A DNA stretch of 64,000 bases from Metridium senile (taxonomy: Eukaryota > Cnidaria > Anthozoa > Actiniaria > Metridiidae), in assembly GCA_949775045.1 (NCBI GenBank), contig OX459103.1, forward strand, positions 1,819,501 through 1,883,500, written 5' to 3'. The notes below the pieces were generated by a model. That model was given only the letters and a program-made list of their open reading frames with translations. It had not been told where the DNA came from and did no database searches. The position numbers and the translations under genes are program-made. Below, piece by piece: positions 31,960 to 44,135 of this stretch. The first letter of the stretch is position 1. Each line of letters opens with the position of its first letter.

Positions 31960-32667
31960 TATGCAGAAAGCTGTACGTACGTTGCGTGACATAGTGGTCA
32001 TTTCCTAGACCGTATTCCAAATAAGCAACTTTCAAAAGGATGGCCTATATCGCCAGAGGGGTTTGATGAATGCTTGCAGGGGAACACGATTTTATCAGTC
32101 TGGACGTGATGTAGATATATTGCATGAATTGCGCGAAATCTCATTGTATATATTTTAAATTAGAATAATTTCATACAGCATTGTGCTGCAATTTGCTGGC
32201 TAAAATGAACAAATCAGCGGGCTAAAATATATTTTAACCCGCTCAAATTAGATCGTTGCGCTTTTGAATGAAAATGACCTTTTTTCGCTTAATAAATCGC
32301 TGCGCTCGGGATAAAATGAACCTGAGTCGGGCCAAAAACACCTTTACGCCCGCGAATCGAACCTCAACTCTATTGTTCTAGTATTATAGTCACGGATTCC
32401 GGCAATAGAATTGTAGATCTACTGTATTCAATAGAACAAAGTATCAATTTCAACTTTGTATATGTATATTTGTGTATTTAATATACATAAATGGTTTGAA
32501 AAAGTAAACACACACTTTTTTTAATAGAAAATATGTTTATAAACTAATATAACTATAAATCTAATTCTTGATATAAACTTAAAAAATCTCAATAAATCAA
32601 TCTCAAACTTAACAATTAAATCTATTATGTAAAAGTATTTGTTTATAGTTATTTCATTAATACAATA

Positions 32668-32825
32668 TACTGATTAGGAACCATCCATGCCGGCTGTATA
32701 GAACCACTTTTTGTTACCTCCGTTGAGTATCTCTGGTGTCACCTGTCGCAAATGGTATCCAACTTTCGACATTTCTGGAAAGTTTGCTAAACTTTGGTTC
32801 GTGTTCTGGTATCCTAACCGAAACT
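32668..32825 (-). pseudogene. Truncated tandem copy of the 3' end of the neighbouring gene
   Basis: Matches about 32830-33000 at high identity. The minus-strand translation contains IPEHEPKFSKLSRNVESW and IPFATGDTRDTQRR, then a stop. The original reads LPEHEPKFSELSRNVESW and IPFATGDPRDNQRRNSKSG. It duplicates roughly the last 50 codons, frameshifted at the end. Confidence 0.82.
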
Positions 32826-32833
32826 AACCTTGA

Positions 32834-33757
32834 TTAATACAATATACTATTAGGAACAATCCATGTCGATTGTAAAGAACCACTTTTTGAATTCCTCCGT
32901 TGGTTGTCTCTGGGGTCACCTGTCGCAAAAGGGATCCAGCTTTCGACATTTCTGGAAAGTTCGCTAAACTTTGGTTCGTGTTCTGGCAGCCTTACCAAAC
33001 GTTCGTTCTTCCTGGTAGAGTAAACTAAATCTTCATTAGTTGGACTTCTGCAAGGAGTGTTTGGATGTTTACTTGGACTTAAATTAACATTATCGCCGGT
33101 CATTTTTTGATAAGTTCTAGTATGATTGTCGAAAATCTCTTGCGGTGAAATTCGACTCTGATACCGTTCTCTAGCTGTATTCAAACTCCCTCCCATTTCT
33201 TGAGCCGAAATGCGATTTCTAACTACCGCGTTTTCGATCGCCTTCTTTAAGTCTGAACTGTAGCTTATCTTTGGTAGTACAATGTCGTTTGAAGGATTGT
33301 CTATTGAGCCGCGATGTGATAGCTTTAGTTTAACTTCAGGAGTTGAGGTTTGTGTTCCTTTCTTTGTTCTGTTTTCAACAGTAGAGTTTTTGTCACTAAC
33401 GCCTGCTCTTTGTGTAGATAACACAGTGCTTTCCAAAGACAAAACATGGTTGGAAGGACTAGCTAAAGGTCTCGTAGTAGTCACACGATATTTACTGTCA
33501 ACTTTTTTGACAGGTTTCTTAACTTTTTTACTCTTGTTTTGTTTGTTTTTGCCTCGCTGATCTGACTCCATAATCTTCCCTTTAGTGCCCTTAGAAACTT
33601 CTTCGACAAGTTTGTTTCTTCGTGCGTTGGTTCGAGTACTCAATCGGCCCCACTTGTTTGGAATTTCGAAGACTTCATCGTTCAAATCGAACCGTACTTT
33701 CTTGGCTGATGACAGGGTTGACATTTGATCGTCCCCTGAAGTTGATGAAGAATCCAT
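32834..33757 (-). CDS. Unrecognised 307-residue basic, disordered protein with an RVxF motif
   Basis: I do not recognise a family. Uninterrupted frame; the ATG at 33757 has A at -3 and G at +4. Basic and Ser/Thr-rich with a Lys-rich stretch at about residues 60-88, no membrane segment and no signal peptide. KKVRF at residues 19-23 fits the PP1-docking RVxF consensus. The surrounding KKVRFDLNDEVFEIP resembles KRVRFNSLVEVRFIP in the gene at 38674-39861, suggesting distant paralogy. It also has VLPKISY, similar to FLPKVTI in that gene. The C-terminus is duplicated as a dead copy just downstream. Lack of introns could mean retroposition, or simply a single-exon gene. A minus-strand TATAAAT lies about 195 bp upstream of the ATG. 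Confidence 0.75.
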   Translation of the reverse strand: MDSSSTSGDDQMSTLSSAKKVRFDLNDEVFEIPNKWGRLSTRTNARRNKLVEEVSKGTKGKIMESDQRGKNKQNKSKKVKKPVKKVDSKYRVTTTRPLASPSNHVLSLESTVLSTQRAGVSDKNSTVENRTKKGTQTSTPEVKLKLSHRGSIDNPSNDIVLPKISYSSDLKKAIENAVVRNRISAQEMGGSLNTARERYQSRISPQEIFDNHTRTYQKMTGDNVNLSPSKHPNTPCRSPTNEDLVYSTRKNERLVRLPEHEPKFSELSRNVESWIPFATGDPRDNQRRNSKSGSLQSTWIVPNSILY

Positions 33758-33989
33758 AATCAAATCAGAACTTCAAGCCGTAAAATTCCTACCAAGCCTC
33801 AATATTCGTCAATAAACTTCAATATTATTCTATTACCGTGGCTCAATACTCTTCAATCTTGCTTATAGTGGTATACCGGTGTTTAGTACCATGATCTATT
33901 GTCTCTCACTCTAGACGTTTCTATGGAATCTTAGACGTAGTTTCTGAAATAATTTATAAAGCATCACGACAGTAAGCTAAGGACCTTAT

Positions 33990-34235
33990 GTGTGAATAAC
34001 AAAGAATTTCATCTCTATGTGGGATTAGGAAGAACAATTGTGACGTCCATCTTATTTGGCAGCTTTTAATCTAAAATAAGCTTTTGTGTAGACTTACTAA
34101 AACCTCATATATCCGACCGCCAAATGAATGCATGGTGTCCATCTCATTTGGAAGCTTTTAAATATAAAATAAGCCTTTGTGTAGACTTTTTAAACTGACC
34201 TCATCTATCCGTCCGCCAAATGAATGCATGGGGAC
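33990..34235 (+). repeat. ~105-bp direct duplication
   Basis: CATCT.ATTTGG.AGCTTTTAA, TAAAATAAGC.TTTGTGTAGA, CCTCAT.TATCCG and CCGCCAAATGAATGCATGG occur twice. Confidence 0.7.
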
Positions 34236-34707
34236 CTCCTTAATGCGAACACCGTATGGAGATAAGAAAATCTGGGACCTCCCCTAATTCGAACCTTATC
34301 GTGTCATAGAAATAAACCCCTTATATCCGTACATACATAAAACCACGCGGTACGGCCAGGGGTTCTGATCAAGTATTCTAATATTTTGTTATTGTATGAT
34401 CCTATGTAAACATAGATCAGTGACTTGAGCCTTTAAGGGATCAACAGTTAATACCCCTAGGATTTAGTGCCGCTTTATCAAGGGGCCTGGAACCCACATT
34501 CCTTAACATGCGCATCGTTACACACAGATAGCCCAACCAATACGCATTATTACATACAGGTAGCCCAACCATTTGTGTTTTATTTTCAGCTTATTCTCTT
34601 ATTCATTTGGAGTATAAGTTACCATTTTGACTCTGTCGTAGTCCTATAATTTAACCACAGGTTATTTTGTAACTAATTCGTCTATATACAAACTAAAAAA
34701 AATTATA

Positions 34708-35150
34708 TCGTAAAATGTCCTTCGTGTTTCCACTACTATTTTCTATTTGCTGTTTTCTTGAACGTTAAATAAACGTACGAAAATAAATTATTCTACGTCC
34801 GTAACACCAGTAAAAGCTCTTGCATGTTTCCAGAACTATTTTGTATTTGCTGTTTTTAACGTTAAATATACGTACCCAAATTCTTCTACGTCAGTATAAC
34901 ACCGTAAAATTTCTTGCTATTTTTTATTTGCTGTTTTCTTTAACGTTAAATAAATTAACGTACGTAAATTCTTCTACGTCCGTAACAACATAAAATTTCT
35001 TTCACGTTTCCAGAACTATTTTTAATTTGCTGTTTTCTTTTACGTTAATTCTTCTACGTCCATAATACCGTAACATCTCTTGCGTGTCTCCAGCACAATT
35101 TTTTATTTGCTGTTTTCTTTTACGTTAATTCTTCTACTTCTTCTACAGAA
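34708..35150 (+). repeat. Minisatellite, about five ~75-105-bp units
   Basis: Units share TTTGCTGTTTTC, ACGTTAA, TTCTTCTACGTC and GTAACA.C.TAAAA. Unit length varies by internal deletion. Upstream (on its strand) of the 32834-33757 gene. Confidence 0.82.
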
Positions 35151-35267
35151 CACTAGTAAGTTTCACACCCTCTTTCTAGGGTTGTCCAAATCACATTATC
35201 ATGCAATGTCTACGTTTTGCGTACGTGTTTCTAAACTATTAACGTAAGAACATTCTGTTGTCCTTTA

Positions 35268-35507
35268 GGGGCGCTCCATTAGATTTTTGAGGAGGGGAGG
35301 GGGGGGGGGGTGTTGGAAGATTTTGTTGGGGCTTTTTTTAAAAAAAATCATCATTTTTTTTACTCAAAGTCTAAGCAATAATTTTTTTCTTGGAATTTAT
35401 CTTGCAAGAATTTTTTTTTCCACGTCTTTGGAGCTGCAGGAATTTGTTTTTCAAATCTTCCAACATCCAACCCCCCTCCCCCCTTAAAAGTCTAATGGAG
35501 CGCCCCT
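35268..35507. mobile_element. MITE with GGGGCGCTCCATTAGA ends
   Basis: Left GGGGCGCTCCATTAGATTTT then a G-run and GTTGGAAGATTT. Right AAATCTTCCAACATCCAACC, a C-run and TCTAATGGAGCGCCCC. The frame across it (35287-35487) is not a gene. Confidence 0.83.
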
Positions 35508-35770
35508 TAAACGTCCTAATCGATATAGCCAACATTAAAATCACTTAACAATAACCCAGGTAAAAGGTTTAGCACCTTGGACAATAGCCATCAGCCTCTT
35601 TTTCTTCTTCTTTTGTTAGAAATCGTTTAACGAGCTAAAGTGGTTTAGTATTTAATTCGTTACATACCAAGCCTTATGTCACAACAAAGTTAAATGATGA
35701 GCCTAATTCATCCATAGGACATTTTGATTCTAAAATATATATTTTCTATTTCTTCTATTTCCAAGAAGAT

Positions 35771-35837
35771 TAGCCTGAGAAAACTGACGTTCTTTCGCTC
35801 CTTCCCCCCGCGAAACGTCTGTTTTCTCAGGCTACCA
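35771..35837. repeat. Short hairpin element
   Basis: TAGCCTGAGAAAACTGACG pairs with CGTCTGTTTTCTCAGGCTA around a ~28-base C/T-rich loop containing TTCGC and GCGAA. Confidence 0.7.
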
Positions 35838-36881
35838 GAAGATATAATTTTATTATAGCAAAGATACCCTAAAACTGATAGGGATTTTTAGCTTTTTAGT
35901 CTTGAATTTGTTTCAGTGCTGTACAGCAACAACAAATAAATTAAACAGATAGAAATATATCAAATTTGTAATTTCAGTTTTCTTTATTTCTCTTTTAAAA
36001 TGTAAGAGTTGTTGGTCAATCTTGTAGGATATTATCTGCTAATCATATGTGGTGCTTTAGGAAATAAGAATCTCTTAAAGATTATTCCTTGCAAATTGAT
36101 GCTGAATAAAGTAATTTTGAATCCACAAAATGGCGTCGTTATCAACATGAAGACGAAGGTCTCAGTTATGATGGACAAATAGTCTGGTGTCCAGTGGATA
36201 CATAATTTCGAAAAAGTGTTCTGATTTTGTTCAATTCACATTAGACGATCAAGAGTTAATTGTTCAATTTACATTAGACGAACCAGAGTATTAACTCTGG
36301 ACGAACACAAATCTACGGACGATTTGTCCGGCTTCTACAGTGTGAAACTGAAAGTGCCAATAAAACCTTTTTTCTTGTATGTTACAATGCCATACACCTC
36401 TCAAATGCTTCTGTTTGCATTGGAACCATCCAGGAAGACGCTGAACAAAAGGACTACACAGAGTTAATGAGGACTATACAATCATAATGAACCTTAAGCT
36501 TCGTGACGTCATAATATGACATACGCTAGTTGCTAATGTAATGAAAAAGTTACATCTTTTGTGGCAGTTTTAAAATATTTTACATTATTTAACAAAGATT
36601 AATTATCTTTAACGTCATATCCTTAATTCAAGATTCTTCCATACTGCTATTTAGTGTATATGTAGTCTTTGTAGGGAAATGTACATTTTTATGCAACTTA
36701 ACTTTTCCACATATGTACACTGACATAGAAAGGTTGTTGTAAATAGGTGATTTTGGATTCAGATTTTAGAAGGCACTTGCTATTCATCTAATAGCTCGGC
36801 CAATATTATGTCGTATTAGTAACTGAGCAACACAAAGACGACGAAAGAGTTCATATCCGTATTCTAATTGTCCGTATCCTT

Positions 36882-36970
36882 TTTACTTCGACGAAGGGCT
36901 AAAGCTCGAAACGTTAGTTAAGTTAAGTCAACTTTTTTTACGGTGTTACAAATTTCACTATATTACTTAT
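36882..36970. mobile_element. Half-copy of the GACGTTTCGAGCTTTAGCCC MITE
   Basis: GACGAAGGGCTAAAGCTCGA, AACGTTAGTTAAGT, TTTTTACGGTGTTACAAATT match the right half of 28461-28618. The left half is missing. Confidence 0.75.
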
Positions 36971-37306
36971 CGTATCCTAATTGTTTTACATATTTGGTGT
37001 AGAAATATTCAACCAGTTCTCTGTAGTAGAAGGTTATATGGCAAAACCTTCCATGGATTCAGGTCAGGTTCTAACTAACTGCGGTATATCGCTCAGATAT
37101 GATCAGTCAGACTCAGTAAATACATAAAACGACGCAAAGTTTGAACGTTTTTCGAGTTGAATGCACAAACTAACATACGAAGAAAGAAGACGCTGACATC
37201 ACGACATTACACTAGAATAATGCAGTCAACAGAGGTGTTATAAGCGCGTACGCTGGTGCTTATCTGTATACTCTCTTTACCTATATTGGTCTACTTCTAC
37301 AGCGGA

Positions 37307-37314
37307 TATATAAA
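37307..37314 (+). promoter_or_regulatory. Candidate TATA box
   Basis: TATATAAA at 37307-37314, 1.36 kb upstream of the 38674 ATG. If used, the transcript would have a long 5' UTR covering the degenerate repeats at 37340-38060. Positional inference only. Confidence 0.3.
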
Positions 37315-37339
37315 TGCTATATGGACGTCATTACGTGGG

Positions 37340-38060
37340 AAGGTATTCTTGATACAACACTGGAGCAATTGTGCAAAGAACTGTCACTTTTCGTAGAAGC
37401 TTTCCAAACCAATTATAACTGCAGCTAAAGTGATCTAATTGTGCAAAGTTCTGTTACTGATAAGCTAGAAGAACATCATTAGCGGACAAATTAGTATAGT
37501 TACTGCTGCAAAACGGAACTAATTATTGTGCAAAGTTTTGCCAGTGATCCTGACAAGTCTTCTATCTTGGATGAGTATCATTTTAATGCTTGAAATCGTA
37601 TTATATTTTCTACAGTGAAGCTCCAGGTACCTGGCGAAGCTGATAATTCTGCAGAATCTTGGCACTGAACAGTTTTTCATTTCGGGTACTTATCGTTAGT
37701 GGAACTGACCAGCATCTTTATAGCAGCAAAGTGGATTGATTTCACCAAGTTGTGTTTCTGAAAAGTCTTCATTTTGGATAAGCATCGGTTAGTCCAAAAT
37801 CAGTATACTTCTGTAAAACTGACTAGTAATTGGGCCCAGTCACTGAATTATATTCTTCCATCTTGGATAAGCATTATTAGTGCAAAATCAGCAGTATCAC
37901 TCAGTTCTGTAAACTTGAGCTTGGTGTTCCCAGTTTAACCGCGCCGGAATTGGGTACTGCATGGTGTTCTATCTTGGTTGAATCACATTACCTGGTAAAA
38001 CTGAACTGCAAACGTTTGGTCACTGAATTATCTACTGAATTCTACTGTTTTTGCAAATTT
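37340..38060 (+). repeat. Degenerate ~100-130-bp repeats upstream of the 38674 gene
   Basis: Recurring phrases include AATTGTGCAAAG, TCTTGGATAAGCAT/TTTTGGATAAGCAT, GTGCAAAATCAG, TTCTGTAAAACTGA and CACTGAATTAT. Too diverged to define unit boundaries. From 38060 to 38673 no feature is seen. Confidence 0.55.
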
Positions 38061-38673
38061 TATGTGAGTTCCTGAAACACTCTATTATATATATTTCACG
38101 AGCTGTGAACACTGAATTGTCATCTGGATTTTACAGAATATTTGAGATGAAAAACTCTGCTGTTTAAGATAGTACAATTATAATTTAAAAGGATATTGTA
38201 TAATTGAAGTACACTCTGTTTAAGATGCATATGTCTGACTGCAATTGATTATCACTCTATACCTGCAACCTGCTAACCTTAATAGTCATTATTCAAGAAT
38301 CGTTAATTTAGTACCTCAGTAAAGCAAATTACCATCCTTTACGTGAACTTGGCTTATAAAACCACGATATTAACCCACTATCAGAGTGTTAAGCGTTTTG
38401 GTAAAGAATCTGTTTAGAAGGTATTGAGATAAGCTTTTATATCAACCTCATTTGGGATATTGCCCTGCCGAGAGTGTCAAATTAAGGCCGAGCTAACGCA
38501 TTAAAAACAGACTGCTAATCTAAAATCAGCTGCTAGAAAGTGATAATTTGTTGATGCGAACTCAAGTTAACACTTTTGCTGTGTTTCCTGAACCTTCTTA
38601 TGCTTGTAAAAGTACTTAAAAAGTTTTTGGGAGATTTAAAGTCACTTCACGAGCAGCGCGCGTTGTACAAGTC

Positions 38674-39861
38674 ATGTCATCCAGCGCTGAACAACAATCT
38701 TCTGAAGTTCAGAATCAATTACAAGGAGTACTTGTTACTGTCAAAATTCAAGATCCTGAAAAGGACATCAAAGAAAAAAGAGTTCGTTTCAACAGTCTTG
38801 TAGAAGTAAGATTTATTCCTAAAGTTAAAACCAAGAAGGAGAAAAACAAGGAGGAGAAAGAAAAAAGAAAAGCGGAGGACAGAGTAAATTGCGATGGTAG
38901 TTGCGAAGGGAAAGAGAACGTTGCTACTGGAGACGAGAACGATACTAAAAATGAGGCAAAAAATACCCACGAATCTTCAACAGAAAAGAAGAAAATCAAA
39001 GACAAAACAAACGTAAAAGTTAACCCCGAAAGTCATAATTGTGGAGAAAGTACGAACGTTGTAGCAAGAGAGGGCTTTTTCCTTCCTAAAGTTACAATAG
39101 GTCACGAGTATGAGGGTGAAGTTCTGAGAACAACAAAAGTTACCACGAAACCTCAACCACGTAACTCTATCAATCGTTTAATGAGAAGAGTTAGCAAAGA
39201 GTCTAGAATAAATGATCTAAGCGCAAAAGCAGTAGTCCATCTTGAGCGACAAGCGACAGAATTCTGCAAAGAAGCAGAAAGACTCTTCGAAGAGTCGGCT
39301 TCGCAAGATGGCGGCCACTCGAGTCCTTCAAGGCGAGAAAATGTGAACGAAACACAGACAACTTTACCATCCGAATCAAACAAGGATCAAGAACTTATTA
39401 ATCCCGTTCTTCAACGTTGTAAAAGTTTTCCTGACTTCTCTCGAAGAACAAGTCTGCCGACAAGTTCCATGACAGTACAAGAGAAAGGAACCGAAAATTC
39501 ACAGAAAAAACTTTCAACTTCTCTACCTTATATCAACATGATACCAACACTAACCGGTAAAACACCAGAAACCTACCAAAAAGACTCGTATACTAAACTT
39601 TATCTGCCACAACTACAAAGGAAAGCAGAGGAAATAAAACGATTGAATGACACAGTTTTGAGGAAGAAGCCGAAGTACAGTCCAGATCGCTCGCCCTCTT
39701 CTCCAAGTGATTCAACTTCACCTATCGGTTTTAACGGTGATAAGAACTTTGATAAGAACACTAGCCCCCCAGCCAGTTCTCATTCTATTGTGAGATATTC
39801 ACATGGACTTGACATTGCTAGATTACTGAACGTCACAAACTCCACTCAGTTATTTTACTAG
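38674..39861 (+). CDS. Unrecognised 395-residue charged, disordered protein with an RVxF motif
   Basis: Uninterrupted frame starting MSSSAEQQSSEV with G at -3. Family not recognised. Residues 52-68 are a Lys/Glu-rich block, followed by Ser/Thr-rich sequence. RVRF at residues 36-39 fits the PP1 RVxF consensus, and KRVRFNSLVEVRFIP parallels KKVRFDLNDEVFEIP in the opposite-strand gene at 32834-33757. Further short motifs: FLPKVTIGHE, and YLPQLQRKAEEIKRL near residue 310, which may form a helix. It ends LLNVTNSTQLFY. No transmembrane helix or signal peptide. Possibly single-exon, though a 5'-UTR intron cannot be excluded. Confidence 0.78.
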   Translation: MSSSAEQQSSEVQNQLQGVLVTVKIQDPEKDIKEKRVRFNSLVEVRFIPKVKTKKEKNKEEKEKRKAEDRVNCDGSCEGKENVATGDENDTKNEAKNTHESSTEKKKIKDKTNVKVNPESHNCGESTNVVAREGFFLPKVTIGHEYEGEVLRTTKVTTKPQPRNSINRLMRRVSKESRINDLSAKAVVHLERQATEFCKEAERLFEESASQDGGHSSPSRRENVNETQTTLPSESNKDQELINPVLQRCKSFPDFSRRTSLPTSSMTVQEKGTENSQKKLSTSLPYINMIPTLTGKTPETYQKDSYTKLYLPQLQRKAEEIKRLNDTVLRKKPKYSPDRSPSSPSDSTSPIGFNGDKNFDKNTSPPASSHSIVRYSHGLDIARLLNVTNSTQLFY

Positions 39862-40434
39862 CTTTGTCATTACTCGTGGATGTTATATATATGAATCAAA
39901 ATGCGCAAAGAGTTAATTATTGCAATCCACGAGTTTAGCCAAGCTCGTGTTTACAGCTCAACAAAGAAAAACTATTAACAAAATATTAAATGGGTCTGCT
40001 TAATCATTCAATTCATATATATTTGTTTTAGCATATTTGCGCCAAGCATTCGGAAATGCTTGCCGCTGTTGACGGTTGAAATGCCTAGCTGTAACAAAAA
40101 TTAAAGGAGCTGTTAAACTGTGCAATTTTATCCTTAACTTGTTTGTTTAGTAATGCTTGAACATTCCGTAGTGTACGTAGCTGGCTAAATTCCGTTGCCA
40201 AACGTAGAACTGAACTCTACTTTGTTCAATGCTGTCTGCAACAAAAAAGAGAGACAACCTCTGTTATACTGTACAATTCTTCCAGTCAGCAACTTCTGTC
40301 GCAACGGAATCGCGAGAGAAGTTACTGACAAAATTGCACATTTTAATATCGCTTAAATGGTTCTGTTTTAATATCAGTGCCACCAATCGGTCATATAAAG
40401 GCCAAGGCTACTTACTAAAAATAGCAATAATAAT

Positions 40435-40552
40435 GCCTAGTTTAAACGTCGCATCTCACATGTGCCGAATCTAATGCAAATTAGCAAAACCTATTGTTTG
40501 AATTCATTTGCATTAGATTCGGCACATGTGAAATGCAACGTTTGAACTAGGC
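40435..40552. mobile_element. 118-bp hairpin MITE
   Basis: GCCTAGTTTAAACGT and CACATGTGCCGAATCTAATG pair with CATTAGATTCGGCACATGTG and ACGTTTGAACTAGGC around a ~20-base loop. Confidence 0.82.
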
Positions 40553-40800
40553 CTAAGGCAATTTACATGTTTCTTAATGTTTGAATTGATAATTTAAAAT
40601 GCAAAAATTATAATTATAATAGCAATTTTAATATGTAATATAGAGTATAAAAATTGTAAAAAATGTGACAATCTTTTTATAAAATAAATGTTATTTCATA
40701 TTATTGAATAAATGTTTCAAATTGGATATTTTGATGGGTGCAGTTTTCTATTGTTGAACATATATCCACAATATTTTCCACTTCAATCATATGGTAATTT

Positions 40801-41054
<254 letters not shown>

Positions 41055-41867
41055 TAGGTTAGTAGGTAGGTAAGTAAGTAAGAAGTCATATATTTCATTT
41101 ATTTTTTATTTGCTTTAGTTTTCGTGCGCTATTGTTTTGGCATATTCGCGCGCCTGTTGCGTGAACGTTGATCATTGTTTTCTGAACAGTAACCTGGTGG
41201 CTACAAAATAAAAGTTAAGAGTTATAAAAGAGTGATATCTAGAATGAACTACAACATTTTGATGTAAGAAACGTCAGTATATATTTTTGATAGGGAAATA
41301 TAACTTTGCTTGACTGCACAAACTTCCTATGCTACAGTAATCACGATTTTGATTTCGCAATGTGACGTCAACTACATAGTGAAACAAGACATATCTGAAT
41401 AGTCACGTACCGGAGGTCGTTCATGATCAGATGTCTAGCATGTTCTCTCTTCCACTTCCTGCTGTGACGTCACATGTCACAAGTTGTTGTGACGACACAT
41501 CAGCAACGTCATCGCCTCAGTGTTCAGCACTTCATGTGTAGTAGTATTACAATGCTGAACCTCCCCTGCATCGATAAGCCTTGAGAAACATGCATGGTTG
41601 AATTTTCCCAACAAAGCATATTTATATAGTTCTTTCTATGCATATAGCTATAGAGCGCAAACATTTAAATTAATGATAAAAAAATAATTTCGCACCATTG
41701 AAACAAAATTATTTAATGTTTAGTCATTGAAACAAAATAATAATTTATTTATTTAATTTTTTTAATTTTATGAGCTTCGGCCAGGAAAATTTACAAAAGG
41801 AAAAGAAGAAGGGAATGGTGACCACAACAGCTTACACCAATACTCCAGTTTCATGTTATCTAGTATC

Positions 41868-42550
41868 GCTGTACTATTTAACAAAAGGCGCATCTGCACA
41901 GTCTGTTTGTTTTTAAGCTCAAATCTTTATATTTTAGAAGACCAAAACATTCCCTTGGGGGAGGGGGAGAGTAGCTAGTAGTCTAATCAAAACAGTCTGT
42001 TTGTTTTTGCTAAAAGTTCTTTTAAACTCAAATCTTTACATTTTAGAAGACCAAAACATTCCCTTGGGGGAGGGGGAGAGTAGCTAGTAGTCTAATCAAA
42101 ACAGTCTGTTTGTTTTTGCTAAAAGTTCTTTTAAACTCAAATCTTTACATTTTAGAAGACCAAAACATTCCCTTGGGGGAAGGGGAGAGTAGCTAGTAGT
42201 CTAATCAAAACAGTCTGTTTGATTTTGCTAAAAGTTGTTATGTTTGCTAATTTTTTCAGGGATAGACAATCGTTCTTTTAAATATCAAAGGCTTACGTTT
42301 TAGAAGACCAAAACATTCCCATGGGGGAGGTGGAGGGGCAGAGTAGCTAGTAATCTAATCAAAATAGTCTGTTTGTTTTTGCTAAAAGTTGCTTTGTTTA
42401 CTAATTATTTCAGCCGGGATAGACAATCTTTCTTTTAAAATCAAAGGTTTACGATTTAGGACATTCCCATGGGGGAGGGGGGGAGTAACTAGTAATCCTA
42501 TCAAAACAGTCTGTTTGTCTTTTCTAAAAGTTGTTATGTTTACTAATTAG
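41868..42550 (+). repeat. Minisatellite with ~112-150-bp units, five copies
   Basis: Each unit has CAGTCTGTTTGTTTTTGCTA, AAAGTT, TTTTAGAAGACCAAAACATT and CCC.TGGGGGAGG.GG.GAGTAGCTAGTA. The first three copies are nearly identical, and the last two carry an extra TTTTTTCAGGGATAGACAAT insert. The array starts beside CGCTGTACTATTTAACAAAA, the end of an element also seen at 50708-50885. Confidence 0.88.
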
Positions 42551-42950
42551 TTGACTCGGTTGTGTAAATATAACTTTCCGGTTCGCACTAAATACATTAC
42601 TGAACCGGAAAAGGGTTTCCATTTGAATTGATTCAGCATTCTTCCAAAGCAAAAAAACATAGTATTTATAATGCCTCTACTTTGATTCCTTTTTAAATTA
42701 ACCTATCAATTTCAAAAGCAAAAGACTCAAAAGACTCTAAAAAGTTCTAAAAATACCACTGGTTGAAACAGCTTATTGTTTTTTTCTTTATATCTTCACC
42801 ACTCATATCACATACTTAAATCAAAAGTTACTTCATATATTTCATTTCCTATTTATTCATCCTTTACCATATTTCATCCATTTAGCAGAATGTATTTAAT
42901 AGTCTACATCTTTTTTGTACTTTATAGCCAGAATAAATATATCTTATTAG

Positions 42951-43255
42951 ACAGTTTGATGTGTAATATGGCTGGATATTATATTTTACGAGTGAAACGC
43001 TGTATTTTGACGAGCCTCCGGGCGAGTCAAAATGAAAGTTAACGAATAAAATATCCAACCATATTACATATCAGACTGTTTAATAAGTTATTTATTATCC
43101 AATCAAAAGGTTTTTGTTCTTTTATAAAGCAAAACATTGTTTTACTTGAGGGCTAGATAGACGAATAAAAATATCGCTGGATATTTTTACTCGATCCAGT
43201 CCTACTCCTGCGATATTTTTACTCGTCTATGACTAGTTGGATAATAATTCGATAT
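42951..43255. repeat. Two adjacent inverted repeats
   Basis: GTAATATGGCTGGATATTAT with ATAAAATATCCAACCATATTAC (about 42965-43075), and GACGAATAAAAATATCGCTG with GCGATATTTTTACTCGTC (about 43159-43228). They are probably degraded MITEs. Confidence 0.6.
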
Positions 43256-43859
43256 AGTTGAATCAAAAGTTACTTCTCATATTTCAATTCCCATCTATCC
43301 ATCCTTCATACAAAACCATATTTCAACCATTTAGCATAATCTACAACGTTTATGTACTTCGTTATAGCCAGAATACGTCGAAACACTTGAATCAAAAGTT
43401 ACATCTCATATTTCTTTCCCATCTAGTTATCCAAATCCAAATCCATATTTCAACCATTTAGCAGAATGTATTTCATAGTCATCATGTTTAGACTTTATAG
43501 CAAGAATATGTTAATTTACTTTAGCAAAAAAACAGATAAAAAAACTACAAGAGTTTAGAGGTCAAAACAGCCCTCAGGGAGAAAACTTGTCAAGCGAAGA
43601 ATCTTGTAATATATCATTAATCTTGAGATCTTGAAAGCATTACGTACATGTCAGAGATTTCTTTGTACAACTCTACTTTAGATTACGATAACTAAGACCT
43701 CCCATGTTTTTTGAGGGACCTGTTGCACGAGACGTGAAGACAGCGCTATTTGGACTAGAAAAATCCTTATTCAGCTGATGAAAATTTATAAGTATTATGC
43801 TATGCTCCGGTTAATTCGTGACAGAGGCTGCTTGTACTATACGATATAAATGGCGTTAT

Positions 43860-44135
43860 ATATGCCCTATCCACTATCTGACACACTTATTTGCATCAGG
43901 GTTCGGTTTTGAAAACACATAAAGCAGATATAAATTTAGACAAATTTTACACATGCACTTTACATGTTATTTTCATTGGATAACTATTATCTCGGCAGTG
44001 GGACCAGTTGCACGAAGGCTGCATGAAATGCTTTATCCACTGGATAAATTATCTGATACACTTCTTTGCCTGATCATGGTTCGGTATTGAAAACACATAA
44101 AGCAGATATAAGTTTAGGCAAATTCTATAAACTGT
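43860..44135 (+). repeat. ~175-bp direct duplication
   Basis: TATCCACT..ATCTGA, ACACACTT.TTTGC, GGTTCGGT.TTGAAAACACATA and AAGCAGATATAA.TTTAG occur at about 43868 and 44035. Confidence 0.7.

Larger units (their letters stand above)
31219..32660. other. Intergenic region upstream of MRPL47, two MITEs
   Basis: Contains the poly-G/poly-C bounded element (31499-31668) and the CAGTGGAACCCC element (31780-31959). The remaining sequence (about 31960-32660) is AT-rich with no recognised gene. Confidence 0.55.
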
